From NCBI GenBank assembly GCA_946902875.1, contig OX336355.1, positions 16,091,347 through 16,155,346 on the forward strand: a stretch of 64,000 nt of DNA, given 5' to 3'. Of this stretch, positions 59,791-64,000 are shown piece after piece. The translations under genes were made by a program, and so were the position numbers. The stretch's first letter is position 1; the number at the start of each line of letters is the position of its first letter. The stretch comes from Nematopogon swammerdamellus (taxonomy: Eukaryota; Arthropoda; Insecta; Lepidoptera; Adelidae). The notes under the pieces are model-generated. The model did no database searches. It was not told the DNA's origin and was given only the letters and a program-made list of their open reading frames with translations.

Positions 59791-59902
59791 TCTAATAATA
59801 CGTTTTTATTCCTAAAGTTTCTCAAACCTATTCTGAAACACATCTGTCTAGTAAATATAAAAAATATATACATATGTACATAATGCAGTTTCTATGTATA
59901 TA

Positions 59903-60296
59903 AGGTGTTTCGCTGACCATGTCATTAACTTCGGGAGGGTTACATACACACTGAAATAAACACTTTACGTAAGAAAAAAACATATGTTCATAGGAGCATT
60001 TTTTCTCCTAACAAAAAAATTAAATCAAATAAGTAGCTGTAAAAACTAATCATAGTGACCTTGTGACTTACTTACAACAAACAGCTGTTCTGCGTTTGAA
60101 CATAGTACGGTCATTGACCCCGTATAATGCAAGTTACCTACTGTTACACACAGGTTAATGTTTAGGTAGCTAACATGTTTTGTTAAATTTCTCGAAAAGT
60201 AATACTATAAACATATATTTTTTTTTTGCGTAACGTGTTTATTTGAGTGTCTATGTAACCCTCCCGAAGTTAATGACATGGTCATCGTAACACCCT
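59903..60296. mobile_element. MITE with ~100-bp inverted repeats
   Basis: Left arm AGGTGTTTCGCTGACCATGT, CATTAACTTCGGGAGGGTTA; right arm TAACCCTCCCGAAGTTAATG, ACATGGTCATCGTAACACCC. Similarity runs on to AACATATGTTCATAG / CTATAAACATATA. Flanked by TATATA on the left and TATATA on the right, consistent with TA duplication. No ORF. Confidence 0.8.
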
Positions 60297-60521
60297 ATAT
60301 AAACGTTAACATACACACAAAACATAACAAGTATTTTGTACGAAAGATATATCTAAAAAAGTACACACATTGTAACCTGGTAATGTACCCTATTACGACA
60401 GGAATAATCAGACTAGCATGCCAAGAAGCAATAGAGTTAGTGTATTAACACTTTGGCCTCTGATTGCGTAATCGGTAATCGCTAGCTAAAATAGCTACTG
60501 CATTAATACTTGTATAAACAA

Positions 60522-60702
60522 GTGGCGGATTCAGCCTTCGACTTTGGGGAGGGCTGAAACTCAAAAAATATACAAGAACGAGCAAAAAGGATAAAAAAAA
60601 TTTTTAGGATCGTGGATTGTCGGTACTGTCACCTTTAGTTGGGGGGGGGGGCACCAGCCCTCTAGCCCCCCCCCCCCCCCCCCCCTGTATCCGCCACTGT
60701 AT
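60522..60702. mobile_element. Small TIR element with G and C runs
   Basis: Ends AGTGGCGGATTCAG and CTGTATCCGCCACT are inverted repeats of a CAGTGGCGGAT type. Inside, a run of ten or so G residues and a run of about twenty C residues face each other across TGCACC-AGCCC-type sequence, able to form a G:C hairpin. Target duplication is unclear. Confidence 0.6.
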
Positions 60703-60871
60703 AGGAGTTGACCGCGAATTGGCTTACGTAAAATTGTAGGCTTATTCGTTATGTCGATATGTCGACCGCCTCCATGTAAAATTTCACGTTCATAAGTAAC
60801 AGCGGGCAATATTTGAATTAATGAATTAATTATGAAATCGGCTTGGCGGTGTGATTGTAGCGAACGCATCG

Positions 60872-61258
60872 CTTTTTTTTTATGGAAACTGACACGGTTG
60901 GCTACATCACCTATAACATCCGTGATGTCAGCCCATAACACCGGGTGAACTAGGTGCCGTGTCAGTGCTTCCCTTCGGTTGCGCCGGCTACTCTGAACTG
61001 AACGGAAAACACAAACTATTTACATAGCCGTTTCGACCGACGTTTCATTCAGTGCGGTGGTACCGACCCGGGCGGGTTGAACCCTACAACCTAGTAAGGT
61101 AAGAAGGGAAGAGACCTATAGTTTTACGTGGAATCCGAACCTCGGTCAGCCTCCAACGGTCGAGTGGTCACCCATCCAAGTACTGACCGGCCCAGCTTTG
61201 CTTAACAATCAATAGCGACAGTTAACTGTCTGCACCACTGAGCTATCGAGGCTGACGA
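60872..61258 (-). mobile_element. SINE-B, full length (minus)
   Basis: T run, GAAACTGACACGGTTGGCTA, core ACCGACCCGGGCGGGTTGAA, head CACTGAGCTATCGAGGCTGA with TTGCTTAACAATC in the 5S-like part. Confidence 0.85.
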
Positions 61259-62180
61259 TTTATATTGTCGGTCTGAAGAAACGAGAAACGCAGTGGAATC
61301 CGGAGGAACTACCCACCCACCACTACAATTTGAGAAGCAGGCGGGCTCCTGTCAGTGACATGTTTACTGCCGGAGCGAGCATGCCCTCTTGAGAACGGTA
61401 CCCATAGAAGGACTTGAAAGGTCAAGCTGCAGCGATGCGCTCGCAACAATCGCCCTGTGATAAGCCGATTACATAATTAATATGCGTGCCGAAGCGGGAC
61501 TAAAACGTAACTATTTGAATTGTATAACATAATTTTATTAATTTCATTCTTCTAATCGATACTAAAAGATACTTTAATTCGTAGCATTTTAAAATTCTTC
61601 CATACTAAAATATACTTGAATTCATCGCATTTTTTAATTCAATCAAAAAGCAGGAAACTACGTAAGAAGATAAAGTTGGTTATGAAGTAGAAAAGTGCCA
61701 ACCACGGCACTATCTAAATTTCCTTAACAATAAAAATACTTAACTTTAAAATAATTATCATCTAACGTCTGGTAATTCTCAAATATAAACAAAATAAAAT
61801 TAATACCTATAGTAATACATCACAAGTATTGTCAAAAAACATTTTAAAATGAAAAAATGCCTAGCACCAATAGAAAACGATAAAAAAGCATAAAATAAAA
61901 AGTTTGGAATTTAAAAATAAACAACATTTGAAAGTTGAAATTTTAATATGGAGATGATTCAGAAAGCACCTGTCAGACGAAGTCCCCAACAACATACAGC
62001 GACTCTGTGTTACGTCATAAGACTGCTAGCTCGTACTAGACACAGGTGAGGTGGATGTCTGGCTGGTTGCAACATACGTTGCAGTGAGCTGTGGCAATCT
62101 TTGTTTCGGAGAGTTTTATGTTGTTTTCGCACAAAACTTAATATACATATTGCTTATTGGCCAATATACGAAGTTACTTC
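61259..62180. other. Unassigned, about 0.9 kb
   Basis: AT-rich, with a GC-balanced patch at 61280-61480. No repeat partner or ORF. Confidence 0.4.
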
Positions 62181-62184
62181 TTTT

Positions 62185-62310
62185 TTAAGCAGGCACGGTT
62201 GGCTACATCTACTACACCCGCGGTATCAGCTCATAATATATTGTTGAGCTAGGTGCCATGTCAGTGCTTCCCTTTGGTCGTGCCGGCTACACTGAACTGA
62301 CGGAAAACCC
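62185..62310 (-). mobile_element. Diverged SINE-B tail (minus)
   Basis: GGCACGGTTGGCTACATCTA, TATTGTTGAGCTAGGTGCC, GTCGTGCCGGCTACACTGAA. Confidence 0.65.
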
Positions 62311-62474
62311 GTATTAAGTATATATTTAAATATTCGCTGCATCAAAATTCTCATAAGACGTTTTTTATTATTTTATTTTACCACAAATTGGGAAACATGA
62401 AATTGGGAAACAAAAATGTTGGGAACATTTCGCTCATCGCAGCTTTTAGTTAGCCTTTTCGCAAAGTCATTAAA

Positions 62475-62580
62475 GACCGGCACGACTAAAGTGAAGCACC
62501 GACATGGCACCAAGTTCACCAAAGTATGATGGCATGGGTGATGTTCACCATAAAAAAATACCATGTTAGTTATCATAAAA
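62475..62580 (+). mobile_element. Diverged SINE-B tail
   Basis: GACCGGCACGACTAAAGTGA, GCACCGACATGGCACCAAG, then a short A run; the middle is deleted. Confidence 0.55.
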
Positions 62581-62584
62581 AAAA

Positions 62585-63155
62585 ACAATTTAACAATAAA
62601 CGCAACGTGTGTCGACACCCTCGCAAATTCAAATGTGGAGTCGACAGCAAGTCGTGCTGCGTCCACTGCTGTGTCGGTTGCCGTCGCTAAACATAAGAAG
62701 TATGAATAGGCAAATTAAAATTCTATATCACATACAATTATTTATTTAAATACATATTTACATGAGCATTAGTTATTATAATTATATTTATTTATTTATT
62801 TTTTATATTTCTTGGTAGGACTTTTTGTTTTCGATTTTAATTGTAATTTTAGGTCATTTTTCATTAGATAGCTTTTAGCTTTAGATTTCTTATTTAAGGT
62901 ATAATTTATACATTTGGCCGTCTATTGATACGTACTATCTAATTAAAATAATAAAAGTTACTATAACAATAAACTTACTAAACAAAATATATGAACGAAC
63001 AAACTTGTGGTGTTTGACAAAATGGTTAATTCTTTTAACAAAACACCGACCAATTTTATGCTCAATTTGATGGGTGCCCCTCTCAAACGTACAAGTAACT
63101 CGATTAGGTGGTAGCTGCGCGCGCAGCGTAGTTACGCGTTGTAACGACACGTCTG
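62585..63155 (-). other. Possible 3'UTR of the candidate host exon
   Basis: If the exon upstream is real, this is its 3'UTR on the minus strand. AATAAA-type signals occur in the minus strand around 62785-62800. No repeat match was seen between 62700 and 63150. Confidence 0.25.
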
Positions 63156-63337
63156 TTACGCAAGCTCATCCAGCGTCATGTCGACGACGCCAGCGCGTTC
63201 CGCGCCGCCATTGTTGATCTGAACTTTCAACTTCCGCGCCACGCTATCTGACTGAGATGCGACGGCCGTTGTAAATTCGAATTTGGAATTCGCGGGACAC
63301 ATTTTGTTGACGTGAATTTGATGAAATGTCTTTGGGC
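63156..63337 (-). CDS. Candidate terminal coding exon of an unidentified host gene
   Basis: On the minus strand an open frame ends with TAA at 63156-63158 and encodes, in order, PKTFHQIHVNKMCPANSKFE, FTTAVASQSDSVARKLKVQ and INNGGAERAGVVDMTLDELA before the stop. The region is GC-rich, uses C/G-ending codons and is repeat-free, unlike everything around it. An acceptor-like TTTTTTCACACCCGAG lies just upstream (about 63338-63353). An alternative is a short protein starting at the ATG within NKMCPANSK. The acidic DMTLDELA end loosely resembles short peptide docking motifs, but no family is recognised and no function is proposed. It could also be a chance frame in a GC-rich promoter. Confidence 0.4.
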
Positions 63338-63360
63338 TCGGGTGTGAAAAAATTGAGACC

Positions 63361-63735
63361 TTTTTTAACCGACTTCAAAAACAGGAAGAGGTTCTCAATT
63401 CGACTGTATTTTTTTTAAATGTTGTTACCTCAGAACTTTCGGCTGGGTGACCCGATTTTGAAAATTCTTTTTTTATTTCAAAGCTTCGCGTGTGGTCCCA
63501 TTTCAATTTGGTCAAGATCGGATTGAAAAGCGAGGTGGATACCGCCGAGTACATTAATAGCAAAAAATTAAAAAAAAACTGTGAATTAAAAAACTATTTA
63601 AAAAAATATTAAAACGGCCTTCAAATATGTATGAAATAAAAAAAAATCGAACCCTAGAGTTGAAGGCGGTGCTAAAGCAAGCAAAAATAACTGACCGCCT
63701 TCAACTCTAGGTTTCGATTTTTTTTTATAAGTTCC
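63361..63735 (+). repeat. Repeat F with terminal hairpin, copy 2
   Basis: Starts TTTTTTAACCGACTTCAAAA, runs CAGAACTTTCGGCTGGGTGA, and ends in a hairpin with TCGAACCCTAGAGTTGAAGG and its complement around CTAAAGCAAGCAAAAATAAC. Same layout as 1301-1738, opposite strand. Confidence 0.65.
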
Positions 63736-63744
63736 CACATATAC

Positions 63745-64000
63745 GTTAAAATTCGCCCTGAGGTCTGACCTTCCGCAAAAAAAAACCGTATATATGACCA
63801 GTGTGTCCTACCGGTTATGACGTACGGGTGTGAAACGTGGATTGTCCAAAGGTTGAAAGTTGCCCAGCGAGCAATGGAGCGAGGCATGCTGGGAATATCG
63901 CTACGTGATATGGTGCGTAACGAGGCAATCCGCCGACGCACCAAAGTAGTCGATATTGGATACCGGGTGGCTAAGCTCAAGTGGCAGTGGGCTGGGCACG
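63745..64000 (+). pseudogene. RTE ORF fragment, runs off the window
   Basis: Plus-strand match to the intact RTE coding region from AATTCGCCCTGAGGTCTGAC to AAGTGGCAGTGGGCTGGGCA (protein region KFALRSDLPQ to WQWAGH). It has an A-run change near 63776 and lacks about 15 bases after GTGAAACGTGGA present in the intact copy, so the frame is broken. The 5' part is missing; the 3' end lies beyond the window. Confidence 0.85.

Noticed and set aside
1..64000. LTR retrotransposons or endogenous viral sequences
   Set aside because: No paired LTRs, gag/pol/integrase frames or viral proteins were recognised.

Overview
The window reads as AT-rich, intron-scale or intergenic chromosomal DNA of an insect, most likely a lepidopteran. 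The evidence is the repeat content: an RTE-clade LINE ending in (ACTG)n, CR1/Jockey-type LINE tails with short microsatellite ends, SINEs with tRNA-like and 5S-rRNA-like heads, a mariner-type transposase of DD41D spacing, and many small inverted-repeat elements. There are no operons, ribosome binding sites or other prokaryotic features. No complete host gene is visible. The one serious host-gene candidate is a short terminal coding exon on the minus strand near 63.2 kb, with two weaker promoter-like spots near 45.0 and 47.9 kb.

Layout. 0-9 kb: small transposons (a 582-bp TIR element built around an 18-bp GC-centred palindrome, and a hAT-like MITE with a perfect 8-bp target duplication) plus LINE relics. 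9.2-12 kb: a 5'-truncated LINE with an open reverse-transcriptase frame that abuts the tail of another LINE, then a pile of LINE tails. 12.4-16.5 kb: a mariner derivative with roughly 0.5-kb inverted repeats, followed by a foldback-like element made of opposed arrays of ~68-bp units flanking a decayed endonuclease-like fragment. 17-21 kb: SINEs. 21-25 kb: foldback MITE, LINE 3' part, a 227-bp tandem duplication, then a 197-bp inverted-repeat element whose loop carries a recognisable hammerhead ribozyme. 31.6-34.9 kb: a full-length RTE retrotransposon with intact 993-aa ORF and an 11-bp target duplication. 35-63 kb: a dense mosaic of SINEs, LINE tails and MITEs. 63.7 kb to the end: the start of another RTE fragment.

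Three SINE groups are named here for convenience. SINE-A has a tRNA-like head (GGCGGGTGGCCGAGTGGTT). SINE-B has a head in which tRNA-like box A and box B motifs flank a 5S-rRNA-like control region. Module C begins GTGTGGGGCCGGTACTT and often ends in a hairpin plus (ATGT)n. A and B share a central core (TGTAGGTCCCTTCC ... GGTTGGTACCACCGCACTG), and module C is found joined to B bodies, so the families look modular. Autonomous LINEs in the window (RTE, CR1/Jockey-like) are plausible suppliers of retrotransposition machinery, but the partner of each SINE cannot be assigned from this sequence alone. Boundaries of dispersed repeats are approximate because they were set by eye from copy-to-copy comparison.
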